64,000 bases of DNA from Psychrobacter ciconiae. GTDB lineage: Bacteria > Pseudomonadota > Gammaproteobacteria > Pseudomonadales > Moraxellaceae. Location: contig NZ_CAJGYV010000001.1 in assembly GCF_904846055.1 (NCBI RefSeq), forward strand, positions 1,798,001 through 1,862,000. The letters run 5' to 3'. The position numbers and the translations under genes were made by a program. The notes beneath the pieces were generated by a model. The model did no database searches and had not been told where the DNA came from. It saw nothing but the letters and a program-made list of their open reading frames with translations. Below, one piece after another: positions 8,474 to 17,023 of this stretch; position 1 is the stretch's first letter; every line of letters starts with the position of its first letter.

Positions 8474-9121
8474 CTAAGTTAAATCAAGCGCCATTTGCCA
8501 AAAGTTGATTTCCATTCTTGAGGCGGTATCAAACAGCTGCTGATATCTTTGCTTTTGCATTGGTGTGGCACCGGCTAAAAGCTCATTGATTTGCTGCTCA
8601 TTTTGCGCGGTGATTTGCTGAAAGTCGTCACTTGCAAACACATCAATCCACGGCTGATAAGGGTTGTCTTTTATAAAGCCTTTTGCTTTTAACTGCTGAC
8701 CGATTTCGCCATAGCCCATCAAGCAGGGCGCAATAGCAGCATAAAGCTCCGCAAGCGATCCTGACATCGCCGCGTCTAAAAGGTAGCGTGAGTAAGCAAT
8801 CGTGGCAGGGGATTCGGCAGCGCTTTCAACCGCGTTTATATCCAAGCCCCAATCGCGGCAAAAATCCAAATACATGCCAATTTCTAAATCAAGCATGGCA
8901 TTGATTCCGGCTTGACCCACGCGCATTTGTGCAAGGGTTTGGCTCTTATAGACGCTTAGCGCCATAATCCGCGTGTAGTGAATGAGGTATAAATAATCTT
9001 GAACCAAATAGTGGCGAAAGCTGTCGGCAGCAAGCGTGCCCCTGCTCAACTGATTAACGAAATCATGATGAATGTAAGCTTTCCAAGTGGGGCAGTTAGT
9101 TTTTAAAGTTTGAAAATTCAT
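8474..9121 (-). CDS. tenA: TenA/thiaminase II family protein
   Basis: The 215-residue product is a full-length TenA-family protein. The active-site cysteine is Cys133 in IAPCLMGYGEIG, and the C-terminal catalytic glutamate is in SRMEINFWQMA. TenA hydrolyses aminopyrimidine breakdown products of thiamine, feeding salvage of the HMP moiety in the cytosol. No other thiamin gene is nearby. The gene reads from 9121 toward the interrupted methyltransferase. I see no TPP riboswitch upstream. Confidence 0.88.
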   Translation of the reverse strand: MNFQTLKTNCPTWKAYIHHDFVNQLSRGTLAADSFRHYLVQDYLYLIHYTRIMALSVYKSQTLAQMRVGQAGINAMLDLEIGMYLDFCRDWGLDINAVESAAESPATIAYSRYLLDAAMSGSLAELYAAIAPCLMGYGEIGQQLKAKGFIKDNPYQPWIDVFASDDFQQITAQNEQQINELLAGATPMQKQRYQQLFDTASRMEINFWQMALDLT

Positions 9122-9337
9122 AATTGCAGAATGAAATAAAGTGAAGATGAGTTAACTTTCATTAATTAAATATAAGTTATGCTAAATATAACTGAGGATA
9201 ACGTTAAAAATTGGTGAGATTGACTATATCACAGTTATCAAAGTTTGATGCGGGGTGATGGTCTTGCTGAGCCTCTAAAATGGCTTATAAGACGGGTCAA
9301 CTTTTTAGCTTAAGGTAGTAATAAAAGTATATTGGCG

Positions 9338-9343
9338 TATAAT
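9338..9343 (+). promoter_or_regulatory. Likely -10 box for the tautomerase gene
   Basis: A perfect TATAAT stands 30 bases ahead of the ATG at 9373. It supports starting the gene at 9373, because an upstream TTG at 9343 would overlap the promoter. The -35 region is weak. Confidence 0.45.
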
Positions 9344-9372
9344 TGTTGATTAATTTATTTTTTGAGATTGAA

Positions 9373-9759
9373 ATGATTGTTATTTACGGTATAGATTTTA
9401 AGCTGGCTCCCATCAAAGCGCAATTATCTACGGTTATTCATGAGTGCCTACAAGAAGTGCTTGGACTGCCTGAGGGCAAACGCGCTCAACGTTTTGTACC
9501 CTTAGATCAAGCTGACTTCTATTACCCAGAAGATCGCACAGACGCTTATACCGTGATTGACATTAATATGATGGCAGGGCGAACGGTGGCTACAAAAAAA
9601 GCGCTGATTCACGCGCTGTTTGCTAACATTGAGGCAAAAGTCGGCATCGCGCCGATCGATATTGAAATTACCATTCACGAACAGCCCCCACACTGTTGGG
9701 GCTTTCGTGGCATGACAGGCGACGAGGCTTTAGACTTAACTTATAAAGTTAATGTTTAA
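9373..9759 (+). CDS. Tautomerase-family protein lacking Pro1
   Basis: The 128-residue product resembles the longer tautomerase-superfamily proteins (4-oxalocrotonate tautomerase/MIF fold), with IHECLQEVLGLPEGKRAQRFVPLDQADFY-type features early and a hydrophobic strand plus helix after. Classical members use an N-terminal proline freed by removal of Met; here the sequence begins MIVIYGI, so the catalytic proline is absent. The actual reaction is therefore unknown. The gene stands alone and converges with the next gene, with only 3 bases between stops. Confidence 0.65.
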   Translation: MIVIYGIDFKLAPIKAQLSTVIHECLQEVLGLPEGKRAQRFVPLDQADFYYPEDRTDAYTVIDINMMAGRTVATKKALIHALFANIEAKVGIAPIDIEITIHEQPPHCWGFRGMTGDEALDLTYKVNV

Positions 9760-9762
9760 AAC

Positions 9763-10377
9763 TTAGCCTGCAAAGCGTAATCCTGAGGTTTTAATGCCCC
9801 AAATCAGCTCAACGAAAGCGCGGTTATTAGTGAGGGGTTCGCCATCTAAAATGAGCGCGTAGCCTGCGCCATCGATCCATAAAAACACAAAGCTGGTTTC
9901 AGGAACTAATAAGTCAACCGCTTGAAAAAACGAAATCGCTTGGCTTTCAACCGCCCAGCCCCGTGTTTTTTGCCGCTGCATAAATCCTGAAAAGTCAGCA
10001 GCTGCCACGCTTAACATGTCTGCCTCATCTTGCGAGTAGCCAATCCGCGCTAAGCAAAAACCTTCATCTGAAGCAATAGCAGCGCGGCGCTTTCCAGACA
10101 AGCTTGCAACGACATAAGGTAGGAACTGATCGAGCGGCAAGTTTGGCGCTGGCAAAAAGCTTGAAAGGCGTTCAATAAAACCTTGCTCCATAAAATCCTC
10201 GAGCCAAAGCTCAGGAAACTCTTCAAGCCAAGTGGCAACCAGCATGGTTTCACGATAAGAAAGCAGAGCTTGAAGGGCTAATTGTTTGGCGCTAGGGTCA
10301 CTTTGAGAAAAACCTTCAAAAACCCCTGCAGGCGTCAAAGTAATGTAAGTTTTATCGACGTTCTCAAAAACAGCCAT
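9763..10377 (-). CDS. Unknown protein, possible divergent Roadblock fold
   Basis: I do not recognise the family. Residues 1-75 are helical and acidic. Residues about 90-200 (RRAAIASDEGFCLARIG, then DEADMLSVAAADFSGFM, then FVFLWIDGAGYALILD) follow the strand-helix-strand order of Roadblock/LC7 proteins and align by eye with the Roadblock protein at 12642-13004, sharing the DG/EG turn and the acidic-then-alanine helix. There is no signal peptide or membrane segment, so it is cytosolic. AAGG precedes the ATG. It is the last gene of the minus-strand cluster. Confidence 0.6.
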   Translation of the reverse strand: MAVFENVDKTYITLTPAGVFEGFSQSDPSAKQLALQALLSYRETMLVATWLEEFPELWLEDFMEQGFIERLSSFLPAPNLPLDQFLPYVVASLSGKRRAAIASDEGFCLARIGYSQDEADMLSVAAADFSGFMQRQKTRGWAVESQAISFFQAVDLLVPETSFVFLWIDGAGYALILDGEPLTNNRAFVELIWGIKTSGLRFAG

Positions 10378-10461
10378 AATTACGACCTTAAATTATTATG
10401 ATATCAGCTCAAATGCACGCCAAAAGCGTTTCATCACTGGTATTAAAACGGAAGCTTTCAG

Positions 10462-11082
10462 TTACGAGTCTGGCAAGCCTTGCTCCAGCTGCTGCTGACA
10501 ATTGCTCCAGCGCTCATCAAACTGCCAATCACTTTTGCCAAGCCTGAACCAAACAATAGAAAATGCCAATCTGTCATTACAAGCCAAACAATGCGCGAAA
10601 AATTCATTTTCTAATTGTTCAACGCTATGCCAGTCATTATTATCACGGGCGCTCATCAATTCGTTGGTGATGTTTTTGGCAATTTCTTTAGCGTCATCGC
10701 TACTGATTCGCAATCGATGGGTTTCAACGTTAAGAGAAGGCGTCACTAAAACGCTCCAACGCGTCGCAAACTCGCTGCTAAACTTAATATAGTCAAGCTT
10801 GTTGATACAGTTTTGAAACGCCTGCTCGATGTGCGGCGACAATCTGCTAGAAACGCGAGCGAAAATTTCCTCGACATCATAAGGGACATCATACCAACAG
10901 CCATAGAAAAAGTCAGCAAGTGCGCCTTGCAGCGGCTCTTTTTCGTTAAGCAATAAAGCTGCATTAATCCGCTCTTCATGATAATAGCGGTTATTGGGAA
11001 CCACAAAGACTTTTCGTGAAAAATAACGAAACTTCTTGCGGGCAAGCTGCTCATTGTGCTCAATGGTGAAGGTATCTGCCAT
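10462..11082 (-). CDS. Unknown cytosolic protein of the Roadblock/PAS cluster
   Basis: I cannot name a family for this 206-residue protein. It has no signal peptide or membrane segment, is rich in aromatic residues (Trp, Tyr, Phe) and is acidic to neutral. Secondary structure looks mostly helical. AAGGGA precedes the ATG. It lies between the PhnD-like gene and the possible Roadblock gene on the same strand with spacers of about 55 and 85 bases, so it is probably co-transcribed and works with them, by inference only. Confidence 0.6.
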   Translation of the reverse strand: MADTFTIEHNEQLARKKFRYFSRKVFVVPNNRYYHEERINAALLLNEKEPLQGALADFFYGCWYDVPYDVEEIFARVSSRLSPHIEQAFQNCINKLDYIKFSSEFATRWSVLVTPSLNVETHRLRISSDDAKEIAKNITNELMSARDNNDWHSVEQLENEFFAHCLACNDRLAFSIVWFRLGKSDWQFDERWSNCQQQLEQGLPDS

Positions 11083-11137
11083 GATGATATCCCTTATTGA
11101 TGATTACTGGCGCGATTTTATGATAGACCTAAGCAGA

Positions 11138-11887
11138 CTAACTTAGTAGTGTTTCCATCAAATCTAACATAAATTCAGCATCTTCTTCGCTCATCGCTTC
11201 AAATCCATCAGGCATACCAAGCTCGCTTAGGGCTTCTTTACTGTCAGCATCTTGACCTAGTGACAATAAGACGTCCGTTAACAGCTGAGCATCAGGACAG
11301 TTGTCTTTGATTAATAAGACATGGCTGATGGCATCAAGATCACTTTCGATAAGCACGTTTAATTGAGACTTCGTCAATCGCGAAAAATTGTGATAAGTTT
11401 CAGATAAGAAAAATGCTGCTGCCGCCTCACCTTTGAGCACTTGCCGAGCGGCTGCTTGATAGGATTCTGTGATTGACCAGTTAAGATCGTCTTCTGTCAA
11501 ATCGACCGCCTCAAGCAGTCGCAGACCGATCAGCTTAACATCGCGGTTGTTGGTCATGGCAATGGTAGATCCTGCCGTTAAGTCTTCTAAGGCTTGAACA
11601 GCGCCTTTTTGGCTGCTGACAATGACCATCTCATCAGGCTTACCGCAGGGTCTGGCAATGGCGCGATAGCCTTGTTCGCGAATAAGGGTCGTGGCATCAA
11701 AGGGATTTGCGTAAATGACTTGGATGTCAGCGCTATCGATAAGCTCATTTTGCTCGGAATGCGAGGTGGGCATATTTAGGCGCATATTTAGCTTGGCGCG
11801 TTTTTGTAATAAAGTATTAAATAAATGCCAACCAGCAAAATGCTCCGGTGAAAAATCAGGAGCAATCAGCATATTATAAGAAGTCAT
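11138..11887 (-). CDS. PhnD-like binding-fold protein without signal peptide
   Basis: The 249-residue product has the fold pattern of PhnD/SsuA-type periplasmic binding proteins: an opening strand YNMLIAPDFSPE, the IQVIYANPFDA hinge region, and GSTIAMTNNRDVKLIGLRLL in the second lobe. It lacks any signal peptide or lipobox, so it should be cytosolic, unlike transport binding proteins. The C-terminus is an acidic tail (EEDAEFMLDLMETLL). It follows the PAS gene directly: the alternative ATG at 11893 overlaps the PAS stop, while 11887 is 8 bases from GAGGAG and is preferred. No permease or ATPase gene is adjacent, so a sensing role is more likely than transport. Confidence 0.7.
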   Translation of the reverse strand: MTSYNMLIAPDFSPEHFAGWHLFNTLLQKRAKLNMRLNMPTSHSEQNELIDSADIQVIYANPFDATTLIREQGYRAIARPCGKPDEMVIVSSQKGAVQALEDLTAGSTIAMTNNRDVKLIGLRLLEAVDLTEDDLNWSITESYQAAARQVLKGEAAAAFFLSETYHNFSRLTKSQLNVLIESDLDAISHVLLIKDNCPDAQLLTDVLLSLGQDADSKEALSELGMPDGFEAMSEEDAEFMLDLMETLLS

Positions 11888-11889
11888 CG

Positions 11890-12384
11890 TCATTGCTCCT
11901 CTTCTTGTTTCATTTGCGCGTATTGGGCGATAGCAGCTTCAATCTTACTACGGGAAGGTTTTCTACGAACCGATGTATAGCCAACCGTTTGACCATGGCG
12001 AATGTTTGGCACGACAGTGGCATAGACCCAATAGTGGCTGCCATCTTTACATAGGTTTTTCACGTAGCCGTGCCATTTTTCGCCCGCTTTTGCCTTGTTC
12101 CACAAATCTTTATAAGCCGCACGTGGCATGTCAGGGTGGCGCAAAATATAATGCTGTGAGCCGATAAGCTCATCGACGTTATAGCCGCTAATTTCTACAA
12201 AAGCATCGTTGACGTGGGTAAGTTTGCCGCCCAAATCCGTACGCGATACAATCAGCTTGCCGTCAGGGTAAGGTCGTTCAATCCCAGTATCGTAAACAAC
12301 GCGAGAGGTTCCATCATGATAAACCAAGTTAATTTGCCGTGACGGCGCTTCTGGTTTTTGGGCATCAGGAAGTGGAGAACCCAT
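11890..12384 (-). CDS. PAS-domain protein (Aer-like sensor module)
   Basis: The 164-residue product is essentially one PAS domain: DLGGKLTHVNDAFVEISGY, then the Aer-like GSQHYILRHPDMPRAAYKDLW and GYVKNLCKDGSHYWVYATV. This subgroup in Aer binds FAD and senses redox state; here there is no transmembrane, HAMP, kinase or cyclase output domain. The start at 12384 is chosen because AAGGAG ends 6 bases ahead; the ATG at 12402 precedes that site. A short basic C-terminal helix ends the protein. It is tightly coupled to the PhnD-like gene. The partner it signals to is unknown. Confidence 0.8.
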   Translation of the reverse strand: MGSPLPDAQKPEAPSRQINLVYHDGTSRVVYDTGIERPYPDGKLIVSRTDLGGKLTHVNDAFVEISGYNVDELIGSQHYILRHPDMPRAAYKDLWNKAKAGEKWHGYVKNLCKDGSHYWVYATVVPNIRHGQTVGYTSVRRKPSRSKIEAAIAQYAQMKQEEEQ

Positions 12385-12533
12385 AATAATCTCCTTATTC
12401 ATTATCGTTATTATCTAGCCATAATATATCGCAGTATTGCTTGGTCATCGGCGCTAAGGCAATAAGACATCGTGACAACCAAATGACGAAATTATGCCAT
12501 TAGCGCTTGACCACAACGGCTTTAAGCAAACAT

Positions 12534-12545
12534 GGTCAACTGACC
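12534..12545. promoter_or_regulatory. Small inverted repeat ahead of the PAS gene
   Basis: GGTCAACTGACC is a dyad (GGTCA, 2 bases, TGACC) in the 257-base spacer between the Roadblock and PAS genes. It could be an operator. The evidence is only the symmetry. Confidence 0.25.
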
Positions 12546-12641
12546 CTTTTGCTCAAAGTGGGCAATCCCTACAGTCTGAATGGTTTTCTTTAAAATAGCC
12601 ATCCTTTTATGGCAATAATGCTAAAAAGTTGGCTGATTTTA

Positions 12642-13004
12642 TCAAATAAGTTTTGCTAATGCTTCAGACGCTCGTTTGATATCCAAAAAGATCAATCCAA
12701 GTTTAGCGTTAGGTTTAGCAAGAATAGACAGTACAGCTTCCTCACCAGCTGAGGTCATAATCACATAACCTTGACCGCCTTGAATCATGATTCGGTCGAT
12801 GTTGCCCCGAGCCAGTTCGCGACAGGCGCGCTCGCCAAGCGACAATAGCGCTGCTGACATCGCACCCACGCGGTCCTCATCAACTCCAGATGGCAGTGCT
12901 GAGGCAATCATCAAACCATCCGTTGAAATCAATGCTGACGCTTCGACATCGGCTGATGAGCTGTTTAAATCTTCAAGGATTTGTTGGAACGAATCTGTAC
13001 GCAT
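12642..13004 (-). CDS. Roadblock/LC7-domain protein
   Basis: The 120-residue product is a single Roadblock/LC7 domain: VEASALISTDGLMIASALP, the helix DEDRVGAMSAALLSLGERAC, then IMIQGGQGYVIMTSAG and the closing GLIFLDIKRASEALA. Bacterial members such as MglB regulate small Ras-like GTPases (MglA) in polarity and motility. No GTPase gene is visible in this window. It is the first gene of a minus-strand cluster with the PAS, PhnD-like and two unknown genes, and the spacer to PAS (about 257 bases) may hold a second promoter. Confidence 0.85.
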   Translation of the reverse strand: MRTDSFQQILEDLNSSSADVEASALISTDGLMIASALPSGVDEDRVGAMSAALLSLGERACRELARGNIDRIMIQGGQGYVIMTSAGEEAVLSILAKPNAKLGLIFLDIKRASEALAKLI

Positions 13005-13642
13005 AAAAATATCTCTATTGCTGATTGTTAACTAGATACAAACCATCTGTGGATAACGCTAAAAAACAGTTATGTGCCAAAGCTCAGTATTATAAGCCCT
13101 TGCCGTCAATATTGATATAATGTTCTTTAATAAATATAGAAGAAAGTCATCATTACCTTTTAACAACCTCTCCCGACCGTTTATCCCTTTAAAAAACTTA
13201 AGTTCAGCACAAAAGTCATCTTAAAGAATACTGACCTTGCACCTGTGTTAAAGTTTTGTAATAATAAATATCAGTGAAATGAAATTTATCAATTGACATT
13301 TTTTATCAGCCGTGTAAATTAAATACGAAAAGCCAAGCGGCTCATCGCAATTTGCCCCAACCGCTTTGCTAATTTGCAAACTGTGCTTTTTGCAAGCCAT
13401 AATTTTTTATATGTTGTTTGTTTGTCATAAATTTTTGATAAGACAGCAACGAAATTTATGAAAATTAAGTACAACTTGCAGTCAAGCAGCGTTGATAGCC
13501 CGCCGACTTTTCACAAGCCTACTCTTAATTAACCGCGCCTTTGCGCTCATCAAGAGTTTGTCTTTCAATTTGCTCCGGAATTAGTCATCATTGACCCGGA
13601 AGCCAAGCGCCATCCCTCCCGCTATCCCGCTAAGGAACATGT
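13005..13642. other. AT-rich divergent spacer ahead of gdhA
   Basis: The 638 bases between the divergent Roadblock and gdhA genes contain no supported gene. A TTGACA-16-TAAATT promoter candidate lies at 13293-13320 in the gdhA direction, which would give a leader of about 310 bases. I found no clear riboswitch or terminator in it. Confidence 0.5.
13293..13320 (+). promoter_or_regulatory. Candidate sigma-70 promoter for gdhA
   Basis: TTGACA is a perfect -35 box, followed at 16 bases by TAAATT, a 4-of-6 match to the -10 consensus. It is far upstream of the start, so a closer promoter may also exist. Confidence 0.35.
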
Positions 13643-14989
13643 ATGAGTATTAGTCAGGCCATCGAGAAAGTTGAAGCCCATTACGCGCATCAACCCGAGT
13701 TTATCCAAGCCGTTAAAGAAGTCGCTATTACCATTCAGCCGTTATACGATGCCCATCCTGAATACGAAACTTTAAAGATTTTTGAGCGTTTGACCGAGCC
13801 TGACCGCATTTTTACCTTTCGCATTAACTGGGAAAACGATAAAGGTGAAATTCAGGTCAACCGCGGCTGGCGCGTTCAGTTCAGCAACGCGTTAGGACCT
13901 TATAAAGGCGGTCTGCGTTTTCACCCAACCGTAAACCAGTCGGTATTAAAATTTTTAGGGTTTGAGCAAATCTTCAAAAACGCCTTAACTGGTCTGCCTA
14001 TCGGCGGCGGTAAAGGCGGCTCAGATTTTGACCCAAAAGGTAAGTCTGACAGCGAAATTCGCCGTTTTTGTTACGCCTTTATGCGTGAGCTATATCCTTA
14101 TGTCAGTAAAGACATGGACGTTCCGGCAGGCGATATCGGCGTTGGCGGTCGTGAAGTCAGCTATATGTATGCCATGTACAAAAACCTAACCCGCGAGTCA
14201 GGCGGCGTCCTTACCGGAAAAGGGGTGGGCTTTGGTGGCAGCTTAATGCGAACTGAAGCAACAGGCTACGGCGCGGTTTACTTCTTAGAAAGTATGCTTG
14301 AAGCCCAAAACGACAGCATTGAAGGCAAACGCGTTTTGGTATCAGGAGCGGGTAACGTATCGCTGCACGCGGCGGAAAAAGCGAACATGCTTGGGGCAGT
14401 CGTTCTTAGCGTTTCTGACTCGCAAGGCACGCTTTATGATACCAAAGGCTTTAGCCAAGATAAAATTGACTGGCTCAAAGCGCAAAAAGAGCAAGGCAAG
14501 CCGCTTGCTGAATATGTTGAAATCTTTGGCGGCGAGTGGCACGCTAAGCAAAAGCCTTGGTTTATCAAAGCTGATATCGCCATCCCATCAGCAACCCAAA
14601 ACGAAGTCACGGAAGACGATGCCAAATTAATGGTCGAAAACGGTATCAAATACATCGTTGAGGGCGCAAATATGCCGCTGACGGCTGACGCTATCGACTA
14701 TGTTCGCGAGCACCGCGTCCATTATGCTCCCGGAAAAGCGGCGAACGCTGGCGGTGTTGCTGTATCTGCTATTGAGATGTCACAAAATTCAGTTCGTCAA
14801 TATAAGACCTTTGAAGAAGTTGACGCTCAGCTAAAAACCATCATGAAAAACATTCATGACAGTGCAGCGGCGGCCTCAGAGTGCTATGGTCAGACGGATA
14901 ATGGCTACATCGACTATATGGCAGGGGCGAATATTGTTGGCTTTAAGCGAGTTGCTGATGCGTTGGTTGCTTACGGTATTTTGAACTAA
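13643..14989 (+). CDS. gdhA: NADP-type glutamate dehydrogenase
   Basis: The 448-residue product matches the hexameric NADP-dependent glutamate dehydrogenases, which make glutamate from 2-oxoglutarate and ammonia in the cytosol. Visible signatures are GPYKGGLRFHP, the catalytic lysine loop LPIGGGKGGSDFDP, the Rossmann motif VLVSGAGNVS and EGANMPLTADA near the C-terminus. The length is typical of the bacterial form. It is a single-gene unit with AAGGA ahead of the ATG and a strong terminator behind. Its product could supply the amino group needed by transaminases feeding the nearby aspartate-forming cycle, an inference only. Confidence 0.95.
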   Translation: MSISQAIEKVEAHYAHQPEFIQAVKEVAITIQPLYDAHPEYETLKIFERLTEPDRIFTFRINWENDKGEIQVNRGWRVQFSNALGPYKGGLRFHPTVNQSVLKFLGFEQIFKNALTGLPIGGGKGGSDFDPKGKSDSEIRRFCYAFMRELYPYVSKDMDVPAGDIGVGGREVSYMYAMYKNLTRESGGVLTGKGVGFGGSLMRTEATGYGAVYFLESMLEAQNDSIEGKRVLVSGAGNVSLHAAEKANMLGAVVLSVSDSQGTLYDTKGFSQDKIDWLKAQKEQGKPLAEYVEIFGGEWHAKQKPWFIKADIAIPSATQNEVTEDDAKLMVENGIKYIVEGANMPLTADAIDYVREHRVHYAPGKAANAGGVAVSAIEMSQNSVRQYKTFEEVDAQLKTIMKNIHDSAAAASECYGQTDNGYIDYMAGANIVGFKRVADALVAYGILN

Positions 14990-15329
14990 GTAAAAATCCG
15001 ATTCTTTAGCGTTTAATGCTTAAGCCGTTTTTTTAAACCGATATAAAAAACCGCGATCATTGACTTGTCGCGGTTTTTTTGTGCCTATTAAAAGTGATTT
15101 ATGATTCATTTGGACGATTACTAAAGATTGAGCTAGGTTAAGCGATTAATATATAACAGGTTTTTACATTACTTACGTGGGTTAACATTATTGCTGATTC
15201 TTATACATTTCATAAGTATTATGTAAAGCCAATCTTAACTATGATTTAGAGGGTTAAATTAAGAGCATGATTGTTTTAAAAAAATCTTAATAAAAATCAA
15301 TCATAACAATTAAAAATAAGGACAGCAAG
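14990..15329. other. Spacer between gdhA and the glycosyltransferase genes
   Basis: Apart from the gdhA terminator this 340-base AT-rich spacer holds no gene. It includes a short dyad CTTAT-7-ATAAG near 15200-15220 and probably the promoter of the glycosyltransferase cluster. Confidence 0.4.
15045..15080 (+). terminator. Rho-independent terminator after gdhA
   Basis: AAAAAACCGCGA pairs with TCGCGGTTTTTTT around an 11-base loop. Confidence 0.93.
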
Positions 15330-16940
15330 ATGATTACGGTGACGTCAGAGACGCAACGAAATTCGGTGAGTGAGAACTCACCGCGATTAAGCTTTCAGTT
15401 GATGATTTGTGCTGAGCCGCCGGAACTTGTGATTGCTACCATTGAGTCTTTAATTCGTACCAAGTCGGCAGACGATGAGATTTTAATTATTGATAATAAC
15501 AACACTAAAAAAGAGTGTTATGAGCCGCTTGCTAAGTTTTGCCAAAGCCTAGAGCCCGCGCTTAAGGTGCGTTTTTATCATGTTGATTTTATAAAAGGTT
15601 ATAAAGCCGGCGCATTGAATTTAGCGCTCGATTTGATGGACGCAAGTTGCAGCCATATTGTGGTGGTGGACAGCGACTATCAAGCACTGCCACAAGCTCG
15701 AGCCAAGATTGCCAAAGCGATTGAGCAGTATCCAAAGCACGCACTGTTGCAGTTTCCGCAGTTTTACCGTGATGAGGGTATGATTGAGGTTCATGGCGAG
15801 CTGAACCATTATTTTAACCATCATATTTTTAGACGATTTAACCAAGAGCGGGTATTGTCAACTGGAACTTTTGCGGTACTTCGCCGTGATGCGCTTGAGC
15901 GACTTGGCGGCTGGTCGGGGGCGTCGATTACTGAGGATGCTCAGCTTGGGGTGTTGATGCACAAACAAGGTTTGCAAAGCCGATTTATCCCTGAAGTGAT
16001 AGCGACAGGGCTGCTGCCTTTAACTCTTAGTGATTTAATCAAACAGCGTCAGCGCTGGATTTATGGCAATATGCAGGTACTTGGTCGCTATTTTTCGATT
16101 CAGTCTGCAAGCCATGTAGTTGCGCAAAAATCGCGGCTAAACTGGAAAGATTTGCGCGCTCACAGCTCACAACTGAGCGCTTGGGTCAATTTTACCGGCA
16201 TTTTTATTATCTTTCAGTTGATGATGGTGGCGGTAATGGCGGTGGTGCTGGCGTCAAATATGACCGTCAATGTGGAGAGGCTATTATTGCCGCTGTTTGT
16301 GATTTATGGCGCTTATGGCATATTTTTAGCGCGCCGGCTTTTTGCCTATTTAAGTGATAAATCGCCGTTAGCCAAGCCAAGTCAATCGAGCCAAGAGCGC
16401 TCAGTACCAAGCACAGTTCAGCGCTTAAAGGTTTGGGCGCTGCACCTTAGCTTTTGGGAGCTTGGGGCGCTGTCGTGGCTTCCGGTACTTTGGGGGCGTG
16501 ATAAGCCGTTTATTTGTACGCCAAAACAAGTGGTTAAGCATTCAAAACTGGCAGTCGTCATGAATAATATCAAAGCGCTGCCAAAGCTGATATTGGGATT
16601 GAACCTTGTCACAGCCGCGCTGGTGTCGCCTATTTCACCCTTATATTCGCCAGTATTGTTTGTCGCTGCGCTTAGCATTTGCGCGCTCAAGCTGTGGTCA
16701 GCGCAAGTTGTGTTAAGCAATTATTCAAAAGCTCAATCAGAAGCCACATCAAGTCAAGCTGCTGAAATTAACAATAGCGACTATCAATACCACGAAACGT
16801 CCGCTCACCCTGTGCGCTTTGGCTATGGTTACAGCCGCGCTCACGCGCAAACGATGGCAGCAAACTCAGAAGTATTTGGCAATTCAGAGACCGTCGATAA
16901 TCCTGTCATGTCAAAAAATGGTAAAGCCGCTAACTTTTAA
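15330..16940 (+). CDS. Membrane glycosyltransferase, GT2 family
   Basis: The 536-residue protein has a cytosolic GT-A domain followed by membrane segments. Motifs are IIDNNNT, the DxD in VVVDSDYQ, the TEDAQLG acidic pair and QRQRW, which is the signature of processive cellulose-synthase-like GT2 enzymes. Hydrophobic segments lie near residues 290-345 and 415-465. The tail from about 475 is polar and repeat-free. The start has AAGGA 7 bases ahead. It heads a row of four glycosyltransferase genes and may make or export a surface polysaccharide or glycolipid; the sugar is unknown. Confidence 0.85.
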   Translation: MITVTSETQRNSVSENSPRLSFQLMICAEPPELVIATIESLIRTKSADDEILIIDNNNTKKECYEPLAKFCQSLEPALKVRFYHVDFIKGYKAGALNLALDLMDASCSHIVVVDSDYQALPQARAKIAKAIEQYPKHALLQFPQFYRDEGMIEVHGELNHYFNHHIFRRFNQERVLSTGTFAVLRRDALERLGGWSGASITEDAQLGVLMHKQGLQSRFIPEVIATGLLPLTLSDLIKQRQRWIYGNMQVLGRYFSIQSASHVVAQKSRLNWKDLRAHSSQLSAWVNFTGIFIIFQLMMVAVMAVVLASNMTVNVERLLLPLFVIYGAYGIFLARRLFAYLSDKSPLAKPSQSSQERSVPSTVQRLKVWALHLSFWELGALSWLPVLWGRDKPFICTPKQVVKHSKLAVVMNNIKALPKLILGLNLVTAALVSPISPLYSPVLFVAALSICALKLWSAQVVLSNYSKAQSEATSSQAAEINNSDYQYHETSAHPVRFGYGYSRAHAQTMAANSEVFGNSETVDNPVMSKNGKAANF

Positions 16941-17023
16941 GCGGTGTTATCGCCTTTGACAATCTATACTGATTTATCTTTTTACCTCTTTCATCTTTTT
17001 ACCTTTAGGAGCGCTTCTTATTT

